Assembly (NCBI RefSeq): GCF_002891435.1
Contig: NZ_POUC01000036.1
Span: 1 to 33,672 of the forward strand
Direction of reading: 5' to 3'
Length of the DNA stretch: 33,672 nucleotides
DNA from: Streptomyces cahuitamycinicus
Lineage (GTDB): Bacteria > Actinomycetota > Actinomycetes > Streptomycetales > Streptomycetaceae
In this document: positions 1 to 11,100 of the stretch, piece after piece
How the letters are laid out: each line of letters begins with the position of its first letter
Numbering within the stretch: the stretch's first letter is position 1
The notes under the pieces: generated by a model
Told to the model about the DNA's origin: nothing
The model's input: only the letters and a program-made list of their open reading frames with translations
The model's database searches: none
Made by a program: the position numbers and the translations under genes

Positions 1-137
1 CAGCCTGCCGAACTGGCGCGGGCTCAGCCCGGTGAACGGGGCTATCCAGGAGGGCTCCGACGCCGTGATCACACCAGACACAGCAAGATCATCTCACCAG
101 TGACCAGCAGTTACGGGACAGCCCTTACCCTGGATCG

Positions 138-809
138 GTGACCACCGACCTCCCTGCTCCCGTCGGCGACGGGCACCTGTCGCTGCGCGAGCGCAAGAAG
201 CGGCGCACCCGCCGTGCGCTCGCCGACGCCGCGCTGGAGCTGTTCAGTGAACGCGGGTTCGACCGCGTCACCCTCGAAGAGCTCACCGCTCACGCGGAGA
301 TCGGCCGCAGCACCTTCTTCCGCTACTACGGCACCAAGGAAGACGTCGCCATGGCGGCCGAAGGCGAGCTATGGGACGCCTACATCGCCCACTTCGCCCA
401 GCACGCCGGCCCCGGTCCGGCGCTCGACGCCCTGCGTACCTCGCTGAGCGCGGCGATCCTGTCCATGCCCGACGGCTGGAACCACCGCTTCCTGCGCACC
501 CGCCGTCTCGCTGCCGGCACCCCCGTCCTCCGCGACCACAGCATCCTGTCCTCCATGAAGACCCAGCAGCGCCTGGTGGAGACCCTCGAAGAACGCCTCG
601 GTATCGATGGCCGGGACGATGTACGCCTGCGCCTGCTCGGTGAATTCGCCCTCAGCGCCTGGCGCTGCGGCGCCCGCAACTGGGTCGCCGGCCGTACCCC
701 CGAGGGACCCGATCGACGCCGCGGACACGGCGGCACCAAAACGCTGGCTCGCCGCGTCGAAGAAGCCTTCGACTCCATCCCCGCAAGCCTCGCCCTCGAC
801 CTGCCCTGA
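138..809 (+). CDS. TetR-family transcriptional regulator
   Basis: This 223-residue protein starts at GTG and has the TetR layout: an N-terminal helix-turn-helix at about residues 15-62, with the recognition-helix region reading IGRSTFFRYYGTKEDV, followed by an all-helical ligand and dimerisation domain. The basic stretch RERKKRRTRRAL before the first helix is typical of the family. It probably acts as a cytoplasmic repressor. No target is evident: the gene is followed by its own hairpin and by decayed DNA, so there is no co-oriented partner. Ligand and regulon are unknown. The family call is firm; the role is open. Confidence 0.9.
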   Translation: MTTDLPAPVGDGHLSLRERKKRRTRRALADAALELFSERGFDRVTLEELTAHAEIGRSTFFRYYGTKEDVAMAAEGELWDAYIAHFAQHAGPGPALDALRTSLSAAILSMPDGWNHRFLRTRRLAAGTPVLRDHSILSSMKTQQRLVETLEERLGIDGRDDVRLRLLGEFALSAWRCGARNWVAGRTPEGPDRRRGHGGTKTLARRVEEAFDSIPASLALDLP

Positions 810-839
810 GCGGGGCACGGCACTGCGCCATGCCCCGCT
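809..839 (+). terminator. Hairpin terminator directly after the TetR gene
   Basis: The stem AGCGGGGCA (809-817) pairs with TGCCCCGCT (831-839), and further GGC/GCC pairing inside makes the loop short. It begins on the last base of the TetR stop codon. There is no long T run, which is usual for high-GC actinobacterial terminators. Confidence 0.6.
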
Positions 840-1363
840 TCGGTTGCGGCACTAGGGCCGGGCTAGCTGGCATGCTGGCGGCCCGAGCGTGTGGCTCCCG
901 CACGGCGGCCACGGTCTGCTTGCTGGCCACCCGTTCCCCGCTCAGTAGATCAGCTGCCTGCCCGAAGCCCACCAGCCCGCTCTGCACATCCGTTCCGTCG
1001 GCGATGCGGGCCCGGGCGGCGACACCCGCGAAGGCGAGCAGCGTCAGCAGGAACGTCTGGCCCCGCTCGGCCGGCCCCTTTCACAGCGGCCGGTCGGCGG
1101 CGGCCGCACCCTGCAGTTCCATCACCGCCACCGTCATCGCGTCGGCCTTCACCCGCAGGGCGCCGATCTCGGCCTGCTGCTCCTGGCGGTTGCGGGAGCA
1201 TTTGGTCAGCCTCTCCGCGAGGACGCCGATGAACGCCCCGACGCGAGCGTGCTCGCCAACTCGATCAACATGTTCATCCCAGCAGGCTGACCGTGCACCT
1301 GCCCCTGCGGCGGGCTCGTTGCGTATCTGGCCACAACCCGCACGGGCCTGTTGCCCGTCGGCA
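840..1363. other. Stretch without an intact gene; possible decayed coding DNA on the minus strand
   Basis: No intact gene is convincing here. On the minus strand, one reading frame from about 1270 to 1081 gives a helical segment rich in Glu, Gln and Ala (for example LAERLTKCSRNRQEQQAEI). It ends at a TGA (1083-1081) and continues in the same frame with further protein-like sequence (AERGQTFLLTLLAFAGVAAR and onward) to about 830. Such in-frame continuation across a stop suggests an old broken gene, but I do not recognise the family. The long overlapping frames on both strands are otherwise what high-GC DNA gives by chance. Confidence 0.3.
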
Positions 1364-2071
1364 TCAGTCGGTATCGGCCCGGGGCTTTCCGTCCTCTTCG
1401 GCTGGCGGGTTGAGCACATCCGAGGCAGCCGCCCAGTCTTCAGGATGCGAGACGGGCAACAGTCGAAACTGCTGTGCGTGCGTACTGTCGTAAGGGGTGG
1501 CAGCGGACTTCATTCGAGTGTGGTCCTTGATGAGCAGCATCTGGATCACACGCGCGGCCGTTTGTAGATCGTCCGCCGTCGTCCCCGCTGGAAGGGCTGT
1601 GGGAGACGTGACGGCGCCGTTCGCGTCGCGGTCTACGTAGAAGCCCTGCTGTTTGGCGAGGTTGGCTTCACGCGCCGCGACCTCAGCTTCCGCCTGCCGC
1701 TCATTGTGGGCCTTCTCCCATGCCTCATAACCCGATCCCATATCGGGCAGCACGCTGTAGTCACCCCAGAACTCGGCGAGTTCGTCGCCGAAGACAACGG
1801 CCTCGAGATAATTCTGCGTGTGGCTTCGCCCGTGCCGAGCCAGCGAGTCCACCACTCGAGGCGAGTCATCCCCCTGACTCCAGGCAGTCTGGAAGACGTC
1901 ATAGATCCAAAGAGCCTTGCCGAGTTCTTCCTGTGCCAGGACGGTGAGCGACCGTGCCCGCCCATAGGACCCTGCGGACAACAGCGTGTGGGCATCGGTG
2001 ATCAGTGAGGAGGCGTTGTCCACCAACGCGTTCCAGAACTCTCGTGCCTGCATCGGGCTCATCTCGACCAT
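1364..2071 (-). CDS. AbiV-like abortive infection protein
   Basis: This is a helical protein of about 235 residues. It carries the AbiV hallmark: a stretch of alternating small and hydrophobic residues, GSYGRARSLTVLAQEELGKA, whose EELGK core is typical of the AbiV branch of HEPN-like proteins. Lactococcal AbiV blocks phage development after infection. An equivalent role here is inferred from the family only. The frame is open upstream to a GTG at 2134, but that start would lie inside a hairpin, so I prefer the ATG at 2071; the ATG at 2062 is another option. Neither has a strong ribosome binding site. The gene stands alone, with no toxin-antitoxin partner or other defence gene beside it. A His or Arg-rich HEPN catalytic motif is not obvious. 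Confidence 0.75.
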   Translation of the reverse strand: MVEMSPMQAREFWNALVDNASSLITDAHTLLSAGSYGRARSLTVLAQEELGKALWIYDVFQTAWSQGDDSPRVVDSLARHGRSHTQNYLEAVVFGDELAEFWGDYSVLPDMGSGYEAWEKAHNERQAEAEVAAREANLAKQQGFYVDRDANGAVTSPTALPAGTTADDLQTAARVIQMLLIKDHTRMKSAATPYDSTHAQQFRLLPVSHPEDWAAASDVLNPPAEEDGKPRADTD

Positions 2072-2121
2072 GGCCGTAAGTGTGCCCGGCTCTTCCGGGC
2101 TTCCTGGCGCCGGGACGCTGT

Positions 2122-2146
2122 GAGGCCCATCCACGGGATGGGCCTC
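2122..2146. terminator. Perfect 11-bp hairpin upstream of the AbiV-like gene
   Basis: GAGGCCCATCC (2122-2132) pairs exactly with GGATGGGCCTC (2136-2146) around a 3-base loop. It lies between the amidase gene and the AbiV-like gene, both on the minus strand, so it probably insulates the latter from read-through. It also argues against the upstream GTG start of the AbiV frame. Confidence 0.55.
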
Positions 2147-2525
2147 TCACGTACGCATCCAGCAGTTGGCGGAGGGATGATCTCGGCCATCACTGACAGC
2201 GAATCGGGCAGTTCTGTTCACCCGCGGCGTGGACCTGAACCAGCACCGTGATGATCGGCGTCACGGCATTCACGACACCGGCATTGGTCGCGAGCGCCCC
2301 GGCCGGGCAACCGCTCGCGGCGCCCGGCAGAGCGCCGGGCCAACCGCAGCAGGCGGGGGAGAGCAGGAGAAGCCTGCCCGATTGGCCCACTTGCCTCAGT
2401 GCCGCGTCCGGGGTCGGGATCGAGACAACGGAACCGGTGGCGAGGAGCACGTCATCCGATCACAGCCTTGCCAATGATGGGAAGTGTGCGAGCCGCTGAG
2501 CGTGTGGGCACCAGGCCCCCTGGGG
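2147..2525. other. Intergenic stretch with no convincing gene
   Basis: An 86-codon minus-strand frame (2190-2450) contains Cys and Pro-rich sequence ending NCPIRCQ. It has no clear signal peptide, no ribosome binding site and no family I recognise. The rest holds nothing I can support. Confidence 0.3.
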
Positions 2526-4799
2526 CTACTTGAGGTAGACGAGTCCATCGGTGGTGATGGTGGGTCGGCCGTTGGTGCCGACGACGACGATCTTGATGGC
2601 GTGTTTGGCGCTGGTGGTCCAGCTCTTGGTCCAGATCGCGTCGCGGTACTTGGTGGTGGTCGACTTCAGGTCGACCGTGGCTGCCTTCACGCCGTCGACG
2701 TAGACGTACGCCTGTCCGGAGCTGGTGGCGCGGGAGACCACCCATGCTGCCGACCTTCCGGTGAAGGTCCAGGTCAGGCTCGCGTTCTTGGACACGCTGG
2801 AGTACGACTTGCCGCCCAGATAGCTGCCGGAGGACTTGGTGGACCAGGTGCCGGACTTGGTGGCGGCGGTCTCCTGCAGGATGACGGGGGTGCCGGTGAC
2901 CGAGGCGGATGCGGTGTTCCCTGCCTGGTCGTAGGCGGTCATATTCCAGGCCGTGGCCACGGCGGACTTCGCCGTGTGGGCGGCGCTGGAGGTGGTGGGG
3001 CCGTATGTCTTGGCCGAGGGTGCGGTCAGGCGTACGTGCTTGAGCGCGGCGCTGTCGGTGGCCTTCCACTTCAGCGTGAGTGGCACGGCGGTGGTGTTGA
3101 CGGTGCCGGTGCGCAGGGCGAGGGACGGCTTGGTGGTGAAGGTCGGCCGCGTTGTCTCCGCGATGACGGTCGCCGCGGCGGAGGTGGCGGTCTTGCCGGA
3201 CTGGTGGATCGCCCGGACGCTGATCTTGTGGGAGCCGACGGCAAGGGTTGTCTTGGCGGAGGTTGCCGTTGCCGCGGTGGTGGCGGTCACCTTGCCGTCG
3301 ACGAGGAGCTCGTATCTGGAGATCAGCGAGGCTGGTGTGGTGGCCGACCAGTTCACGGTCACGGACGCCTTGGTGTAGTACGTCGAACCGGAGACACCCA
3401 CTCCGGTGAGGGAGGTGATCTTCAGGCCGGCGACGGGGCCGGCGGTCCAGGAGCGGAGCGTGCCGAGCTGGGCGTAGAAGGCGCCGCCGGGGCACTGGGT
3501 GTTGTAGCTGTCACGGTGAGCGTGGATGGTCGGGAAGGACAGTTGCGCTCCCTTGGTCCACGTCTTGCCGAAGTAGTTACGACCGCTCGCGCCCGCGGTG
3601 AGCGTGGTTGTGCCAGCCGGGTCGGCCCCGTATTGGCCGAGCTTCCACGCCGCGATACGCGCCACGGAGAGCATCGCGGCCTGCGACGGAGCGGCGTCGG
3701 TGTAGGTGCCCAGGACGGAGATGCCGGTGGTCTCGGAGTTGAAACCGTAGGCGTGTGCGCCCATCACGGGCCGGTCGACGCCGCCCTTGCGGCCCTCGTA
3801 GACGGTGCCGCACTTGTCGACGAGGAAGTTGTAGCCGAGGTCTTTCCAGCCCAACTGCTTGACGTGGTAGGCGTAGATGCCGCGCACGACCGCCGGGGCC
3901 TGGTCGCAGGTGTAGGAGTTCGATTCGGCGGTGTGGTGCACCACTACCGCCTTGATCTTCCCGCCGGGTAGATAGTCAGGCTGCTCCGGACTGATCGACT
4001 CGTCGGCACCCCAGTCGGCGCGAGGGGTGATGGGAGGCTGCGGCGCCGTGGACGCAGGCGCCGGCGGCACGCTCACCGTCGGCGTAGGGCTCACCGTCAC
4101 CGACGGGGAATCGGACAGCGAGGGGGAATCGGACGGCGACTCGGACGAGGCCGGCGGTTCGCTGGTGGCAGGCTCGGTGGATGTTTCGCTGCTTGGATGG
4201 GTCTCAGGCGCGGACGGACTCTGCGAAAGCTCGACCGAGTCGGACGGCGCCTCGGAGGGATTTGGCTGGGTGCTTTCCTCTACGGCGAATGCCGCCGGCT
4301 CGATACCGGTGAGCCTGCCGCTGCCAGGGTCAACCATGTCCAGCCGCAGTCCGGCAGGCAGCCCCGTGGATGTCCCTGCACCCGACCGTGTGCGGACCTC
4401 CACACCGTCGGACGCACCGACCCAGGCAGGCTCGGTGCCGCCGCGCGCGGCACCGCTCTCGCCCGGGCCACTGTCACTGTCGAGCTGCAACCATCCCGAC
4501 CACTTGCCGGACTCCGCCGAGCGCGTACGGACCTCGACCGTGCCCATGACGCGTGCCGACGGATCGGTCCACGTCACCCCCAGCAAGCTGAATGGCTTCG
4601 TGTCCCGTTGCGGCAAAGACGCGGAACGGTCCCCATCGGCCGACGCCAACTGAGCTGTGTGAGCAGTTGACTTGACCGGGGCGGCTTTGCCGTCCGGCAC
4701 GATTCCGCTTTCGGCACCGGTCACCCCCTGGAAGACGAGCACCCCGGTCGTCACCGCAACAGCCGTGGTCGAGGCCACCCATATCTGACGCCGCTTCAC
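2526..4799 (-). CDS. Secreted PGRP-domain N-acetylmuramoyl-L-alanine amidase with Ig-like tail
   Basis: This 757-residue exported protein cleaves, or at least binds, peptidoglycan. The GTG at 4799 is preferred because GAAGGG lies about 9 bases upstream and because VKRRQIW followed by a hydrophobic run forms a signal peptide. After an N-terminal beta-rich region and a Ser/Pro/Glu/Thr-rich linker comes a type-2 amidase/PGRP domain at about residues 255-450. It contains VVHHT, a second histidine in HAHRD and a cysteine in QCPGG, which match the zinc ligands of active amidases. The C-terminal 300 residues carry two Ig-like repeats and a carbohydrate-binding-like beta domain (WSTKSSGSYLGGKSY and VYVDGVKA motifs). 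It is divergent from the RHS gene. The enzymatic assignment is firm; whether it serves remodelling, spore biology or attack on other bacteria is unknown. Confidence 0.9.
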   Translation of the reverse strand: MKRRQIWVASTTAVAVTTGVLVFQGVTGAESGIVPDGKAAPVKSTAHTAQLASADGDRSASLPQRDTKPFSLLGVTWTDPSARVMGTVEVRTRSAESGKWSGWLQLDSDSGPGESGAARGGTEPAWVGASDGVEVRTRSGAGTSTGLPAGLRLDMVDPGSGRLTGIEPAAFAVEESTQPNPSEAPSDSVELSQSPSAPETHPSSETSTEPATSEPPASSESPSDSPSLSDSPSVTVSPTPTVSVPPAPASTAPQPPITPRADWGADESISPEQPDYLPGGKIKAVVVHHTAESNSYTCDQAPAVVRGIYAYHVKQLGWKDLGYNFLVDKCGTVYEGRKGGVDRPVMGAHAYGFNSETTGISVLGTYTDAAPSQAAMLSVARIAAWKLGQYGADPAGTTTLTAGASGRNYFGKTWTKGAQLSFPTIHAHRDSYNTQCPGGAFYAQLGTLRSWTAGPVAGLKITSLTGVGVSGSTYYTKASVTVNWSATTPASLISRYELLVDGKVTATTAATATSAKTTLAVGSHKISVRAIHQSGKTATSAAATVIAETTRPTFTTKPSLALRTGTVNTTAVPLTLKWKATDSAALKHVRLTAPSAKTYGPTTSSAAHTAKSAVATAWNMTAYDQAGNTASASVTGTPVILQETAATKSGTWSTKSSGSYLGGKSYSSVSKNASLTWTFTGRSAAWVVSRATSSGQAYVYVDGVKAATVDLKSTTTKYRDAIWTKSWTTSAKHAIKIVVVGTNGRPTITTDGLVYLK

Positions 4800-5116
4800 G
4801 CAGCCCAACCCTTCCCCAATATCCTCAAATTCGGGCAATTCAACCCCGATTTTGAGAACCCCACCCCATGTCAGGCGAAAAAGTATCAGCCCCCAAGGCG
4901 TAGCGAATCAGGGGTGGATGAACGGGCGCAGCGCTGGGACGTCAGAGCAGACAGCTTCGGATTCGCGTCACGAAACGATGTAGATCCCCTTCCGTCGGCG
5001 CTCGATCATGCCAGTTACACGCGCGATTGAGGCGCTTTAGGGCCTTTTCGATCTCTGTACGTTCATCCATGCACTGCACAGGTAGTGCCCATGTGTGAAG
5101 AAGAGACCGAGGAATC
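4800..5116. promoter_or_regulatory. Divergent intergenic region between the amidase and RHS genes
   Basis: This 317-bp gap is less GC-rich than its flanks and must hold the promoters for both divergent genes. No confident -35/-10 pair stands out on either strand. A nine-codon ORF beginning at ATG 5091 ends TCATGA, so its stop overlaps the RHS start codon. It includes the GAGGA that may serve as the RHS ribosome binding site. Confidence 0.4.
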
Positions 5117-8100
5117 ATGACGATTCACAGACCCACGCGAGTGGGGCGGGGGCGGCTCTGGTCCGGGGGGAATCTGCGCTCCATAGCGGGCAGCCTGACC
5201 CTAGCCTTGGCCGTCACCCTGCTCGACGGTTCGAGTGCCGCCGCTGCGCCACGAACCCAGGCGCCAGCCGCACCGAAGAAGCCAGCCGCAACCCACGCAG
5301 CGGACATCGCGTCCGCCCGTGTCGCGGCGCGGTTGTCGGGGAAGCGGGTTGAGGCGCTGTCGGAGCGTACGGAGACGTCCACGACCTGGGCGAACAAGGA
5401 CGGTTCGCTCACGACCGAGCTGACCGCCGGCCCCATCCGGTTCCAGGACAACGCGGCTGCCGGGGGCTGGCGTGCCGTGGACCTTGACCTGGTCAGCCAT
5501 TCCGACGGTGTGGAGCCCAAGGCCCACCCCCACGGGCTGAAGCTGGCGGGCAAGCGTGGTACTCCGGCCGCGTCCCTCAAGGCCGCCCAGGCTTCCAAGG
5601 CCGTCGACCTGGTCACCCTCGGCGAGGGCGATGAGCAGATCACGCTCCAGTGGAAGGGAGGACTGCCCGCGCCGAAGCTGGACGGCACACGCGCGGAGTA
5701 CGTGAACGCCGTACCGGGCGCGGACGTGGTGGTCGAGGCGACGCGTACCGGTTTCGAGCAGTTCGTCGAGCTCAAGAAGAAGCCGACGACCGAGGGCTAC
5801 ACCTACACACTGCCGCTGAAGACCAAGGGCCTGAAGGTCAAGCAGCAGACCGACGGCAGCGTGCTCTTCACGGACAAGAAGTCCAAGAAGCAGGCCACCA
5901 TGCCTGCACCGGTGATGTGGGACGCCACCGTCGACAAGGTCTCCGGCGAGCACACCAACCGGGCCAAGGTCGCCATGAAGGTCATCAAGACCAAGGGCGG
6001 CGTGGACCTGGCCATCACCCCGGACGCCAAGTTCCTCGCCAACCCGAAGACGAAGTACCCCGTGACGGTCGACCCGTCCACCTCGGCTCTGTCCAACGTC
6101 TTCGACACCTACGTCCAGCAGGGCGAGACCGTCGACTGGTCCACCGACACCGAGCTGGACCTCGGCAACCCCGGCACCGTGAACGCCAACGGCACCCCGC
6201 GCACGGCCCGGTCCTTCATCTCCTGGAACACCGAGCCGATCCGGGACGCGCTGATCACGGACGCCAAGCTGTCCCTGTGGAACTTCCACTCCGGCAACAC
6301 CGACTGCCAGGCCTATCCGTGGGAGGTCTGGTCCACCGGCGCGGCGTCCACGTCCTCGCGGTGGACCGCGCAGCCGTCCTGGACGGCGAAGAAGGCTACC
6401 TCCACCGAGACCAAGGGCAACCCCGCCTGCACCTCGGCGCCGGACGGATGGATCAACGCCAACGTCACCACGCTGGCGCAGGAGTGGGCCTCCGCGAAAG
6501 CCACCCGCGGCCACATGGGTCTGCGCGCCACGAGCGAGACCGTCGTTCCGCAGTGGAAGCGGGTCAACTCCGCCAACGCAGCGACGAATCCGCCGAAGCT
6601 GGTCGTCACCTACAACTACCGGCCCAAGACCGGCACCAAGCAGGAAGCCGGTCCGCCATACTTCTCCTACAGCGGCGACTACGTGGTGAACACCACCACG
6701 CCGACGCTCCGCGACACCTTTGTCGACACCGACGGTGACAAGGTCAACGGCACCTTCCAGATCTTCGACAGCGCCACCAACACCCAGGTCGGCAGCCCCA
6801 TCGTCTCCCCGTTCGTCCCCTCCGGCCAGGTCGCCTCAGTGACCGTACCCGCGGGAGTGCTGACCAACGGCAAGACGTACAAGTTCCGCACCTCGCCGTA
6901 TGACGGCGGGCACTACAACCTCGGCTGGTCCGCGTGGAAGACCTTCCGCGTCGACACCGCCGCCCCGTCCGCTCCGACCGCGATCACATCGACGGACTAC
7001 CCGTCGGGCGCGTGGGTCAAGGGCGCCGGTCAGGTGGGCACGTTCACCGTCACGCCGAACGGTACCGACCACAACTGGCTGGAGTGGTCGCTGGACGGCG
7101 TGACCTGGACCAAGGTCGCGACCGGCGGCACCACTGCAGCCAAGGCCCTCAGCATCGCCCCGCCCGAGGACGGCACCCACACCCTCCAGGTGCGGCAGGT
7201 CGACAAGGCGGACAACAAGTCCGAGGCCATCGACTACACCTTCCACGCGGGTCCGGGCGGCTTCTCCTCGCCGGAGGACGGCACCCGCACCGCACGTCGC
7301 CTGTCCCTCGTCGCCGAAGCCGACGCGGCCAAGTACAACGCGGTGACCTTCCAGTGGCGCCGCTCGGCGGAGGACGCCTGGGCCGACGTACCGGTGTCCG
7401 CCGTGACGGTGGGCGGTGCGGCACTGTCCGGCTGGCCGCTGCCGCTGACCGGTGGTGAGAACGAGGCGGCCGTCTGGACGGCCGTCGACACCGTCGACCC
7501 CGACGGCTCCATCCAGCTCAAGGCCAGCTTCACCGGGCCCGCCGGAGCGGCGGCCTCCACCGCCCCGATCGGCGCGATCGTCGACCGCGACGCGGACACC
7601 GCCGCGAGCACCGAGGTCGGCCCCGGCCACCTCAACCTGCTCACCGGCGACTTCACCCTGGCCGGGACGGAGGAGAGCCACTTCGGGCTGGCCGCCTCCC
7701 GCACCGCCAAGTCCCGCAAGCCCGCGGCAGGGGCCCAGGAGGGGCAGGTCGCGATCTTCGGTGCCGAGTGGACGTCCGGTGTGGTCGCCGAGGTGGCGTC
7801 GGCCGGGTACACCCACATCCGCCGAACGTCAGACACCTCCCTCGACGTCGTCCTCGACGACGGCACCAGCATCTACTTCACCGCCAAGGCGGGCGACGCC
7901 GACGGCTGGGAGCCCGAGCCGGGAGCCGAGTCCCTCGTCCTGACCGGCACCTTCGCCGACGGGTTCACGCTCACCGACAGCGACGGCGGTGTGTCGACGT
8001 TCGCCAAGGTCTCGGCCGCTGCCGAGACCTGGCAGCTCACGTCCTCGGCGCTCAGCGGCGTCCAAAACTCCACCACGGGCATCGTCTCCGAGGCGGTCAC

Positions 8101-11100
8101 CGTCGACGGCAAGACGCTCGCCCGGCCGAAGCTGCTGGTCGCCTCTGGCGGCGCCATCGACAACGACACCTGCGCCGCGACGCCGTCCACGCGCGGCTGC
8201 CGGGTGCTGGCCTTCACGTACGCGGACACCACGACCGCGACGGACACCGCCTTCGGCGACTACGCCGGGCAGGTCAAGAGCCTGACCCTGTGGTCCACCG
8301 AGAGCGGTGACACCACTGCGACGGCCCGTACGGTGCAGTCGTACCGCTACGACGCCTCGGGCCGCCTGCGCGAGGCGTGGAACCCGCTGATCACCCCGGC
8401 CCTGAAGACGTCATACGCCTACGACTCCGCAGGCCGCGTCACCAAACTAACCCCTCCCGGCCAGCTGCCCTGGACCTTCGGCTACGGCAACGCCGGAGGG
8501 ATCGCCGGCGGCGCCGGCATGCTCCTGACGGCCAGCCGACCCACTCTGAAGCCGGGCAGCGCGACGGAGACGAACGGCACAGCGACCACCTCGGTCGTGT
8601 ACGACGTGCCGCTGTCCGGGGGCACCGCGCCGTACGCGATGAACGCCTCGGCCGTGCGGGCATGGGGACAGCTCGACTACCCCACCGACGCCACCGCCGT
8701 CTTCCCGGCCGACTCGACGCCCACCTCCCACAAGGGCGGTGAGCTGACCGCGGGCGGCTACGACCGTGCGGTGCTGCACTACCTCAACGCCTCCGGTGAT
8801 GAGGTCAATACCATCGACGAGGCGGGGGGCGTGACCACCACCGAGTCGGACAAGTACGGCAACACCGTGCGAGAGCTCTCGGCAGGCAACCATGCCCTCG
8901 CCCGCGGTGCCACGGCCGAGGACAAGGCACGCCTGAACGACCTGGGCATCGGCGCGCTGACCGTCGCCGAGCGCGCCAGGCTGCTCTCCACCACCGCGTA
9001 TTACAACGACAACGGCACGCAGTTGCTGGAGCAGTTCGGGCCGCTGCGCCGGATCGACCTCACCCGGAACCTCAAGGACGGCGACACCGTCCTGATCCCG
9101 GCGGGCACGTCCGTCGCCGCCCAGCCCTGGACCGTCAACGAGTACGACGAAGGCCGTCCCACCGACGGCACCGCCGCCGTGCGCAACCAGCTCACCCTGA
9201 CAGTCTCCGGAGCCCGGGTCCGAGGCCACGACTCGTTCATGGGCGAGAAGCGCGTCATCGAGACGCAGTACGACTGGGCCAAGGGCCTGCCCTCACTCTC
9301 CATCGAAGACCCGGGCGGCCTGAACCTCACCACCACCACCGAGTACGACGACCAGGGCCGCGTCACATCCGTCGTCCCGCCGGGCAGCACCGGTACCGAC
9401 GCGACCTCGCGCACCACCACGTACTGGTCCGCCACCGGCACCGGCTGGTGCAAGGGACGCCCCGAATGGGCCGGCCTCGAATGCTGGACCGGCCCGGCCG
9501 GTGACATCAGCGGCGGCGGCAGCAACCCCGCCCAGCTCGTCGACAGCTCCACCGAGTACGGCTTCTACGGGCAGATCACGGAGAAGACCGAGACCTCCGG
9601 CACCACGGCCCGGATCACCACGGTGACGTACGACAATGCTGGCCGGGTGAAGAGCAGCGAGATCACCGGCGGCACGGGCACGGCAGTGTCCGGCACCTCT
9701 CTGGCGTACGACGAGGCCACAGGCAAGCCGTCGATCACGACGTCCGCGGACGGCGGCTCCATCCACACCGAGTACGACCGGCTCGGTCGCCTCGTTTCCT
9801 ACTCGGACGCCGACAACGGCGTCACCACCACGCAGTACGACGCCTTCGACCGCCCGGTCAAGGTCAGCGACTCGGTGCCGTCCACGACGACGTACACCTA
9901 CGACCACACGGCAGAGCCGCGCGGTCTGCCCACCGCGCTGACCGATTCCGTCGCGGGGACGTTCTCCGCCCGGTACGACGTCGACGGCACCGTCGTGAAG
10001 GAGACTCTGCCCGGCGGCTACACCATGACCCAGACCGGAGGAAAGGCCGGACTGCCCTATCAGCGGGTGTACACGCGGGACTCCGACGGTGAGATCCTGC
10101 TGACCGACACCGCTACCGAGTCCGTGCATGACGAGTGGGCAACCCACTCCGGGGGTGCGGGCGCGGGTGAGTCGCAGGCGTACGCGTTCGACGCGGTCGG
10201 CCGGCTCACCACGGTCGAGGACACCTACGACAACGTCTGCACCACCCGCACGTACACGTTCGACAAGCGCACCAACCGCACCGGACTGAGCACGGCCGCA
10301 GCGGCGAACGGCGCGGACTGCACGACCTCCGGCGCCACGACGGTCACGCACGCGTACGACAGCGCGGACCGCATCGTGGACTCCGGTTACGCGTACGACG
10401 CGTTCGGCCGAACCACCGCGCTGCCCGGGGGCACCTCGGTCGCGTACTACGTCAACGACCTCGTCCGGCAGCAGACGGCGGGTGACACCCGCCAGACCTG
10501 GGCGCTGGATGCCGCGGGCCGCTTCCGCAGCTGGACAGAGGAGTCCAAGGCGTCGGGCACGTGGAAGCAGACGGGTTCGAAGACCAACCACTACAGCGGT
10601 GCCTCGGACAGTCCGCGCTGGATCACCGACAACACCGCGGGCACCATGTCCCGTATGGTGGCCGGCCTGTCCGGCAGCCTGTCGGCGATCACAGGGGCCA
10701 CGAACGCGGTGGTGCTGCAGCTGTCCAATCTGCACGGGGACATCAGCTTGGTCCTCCCGCTGAACAGCTCGGCCGCGCCGACGGCGCTGAGCGCCGACGA
10801 GTACGGTCAACAGCGGAAGAGTCGTGCCGTGTCGGGCTACGGCTGGCTGGGCGGGATGCAGCGCTCCGCCGCCACTCCCACGAGTCAGATCCTCATGGGC
10901 GTACGTCTCTACAACCCGGCCACCGGGCGCTTTCTCCAGGTCGACCCAGTGGTCGGCGGCAGCAGGAACGCCTACGAGTACGCTGCCGGCAACCCGGTGA
11001 GCAACTACGACCTGGACGGCCGCCGGGTCTACCGCTACTCGCAGCGGACCGTGTACCGGTCCTGGGGAAGGGTGCTCCTCAAGCGGTGGAGCAACAAGAG

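Noticed and set aside
2..103. Possible 3' end of a gene entering the window on the plus strand (SLPNWRGLSPVN and onward, stop at 101-103)
   Set aside because: Only 33 codons are visible, no family is recognised, and an open frame of this length is common by chance in GC-rich DNA.
2190..2450. 86-codon minus-strand ORF ending NCPIRCQ, considered as a small secreted chaplin- or rodlin-like protein
   Set aside because: There is no proper signal peptide or ribosome binding site, and the residue pattern does not fit chaplins or rodlins.
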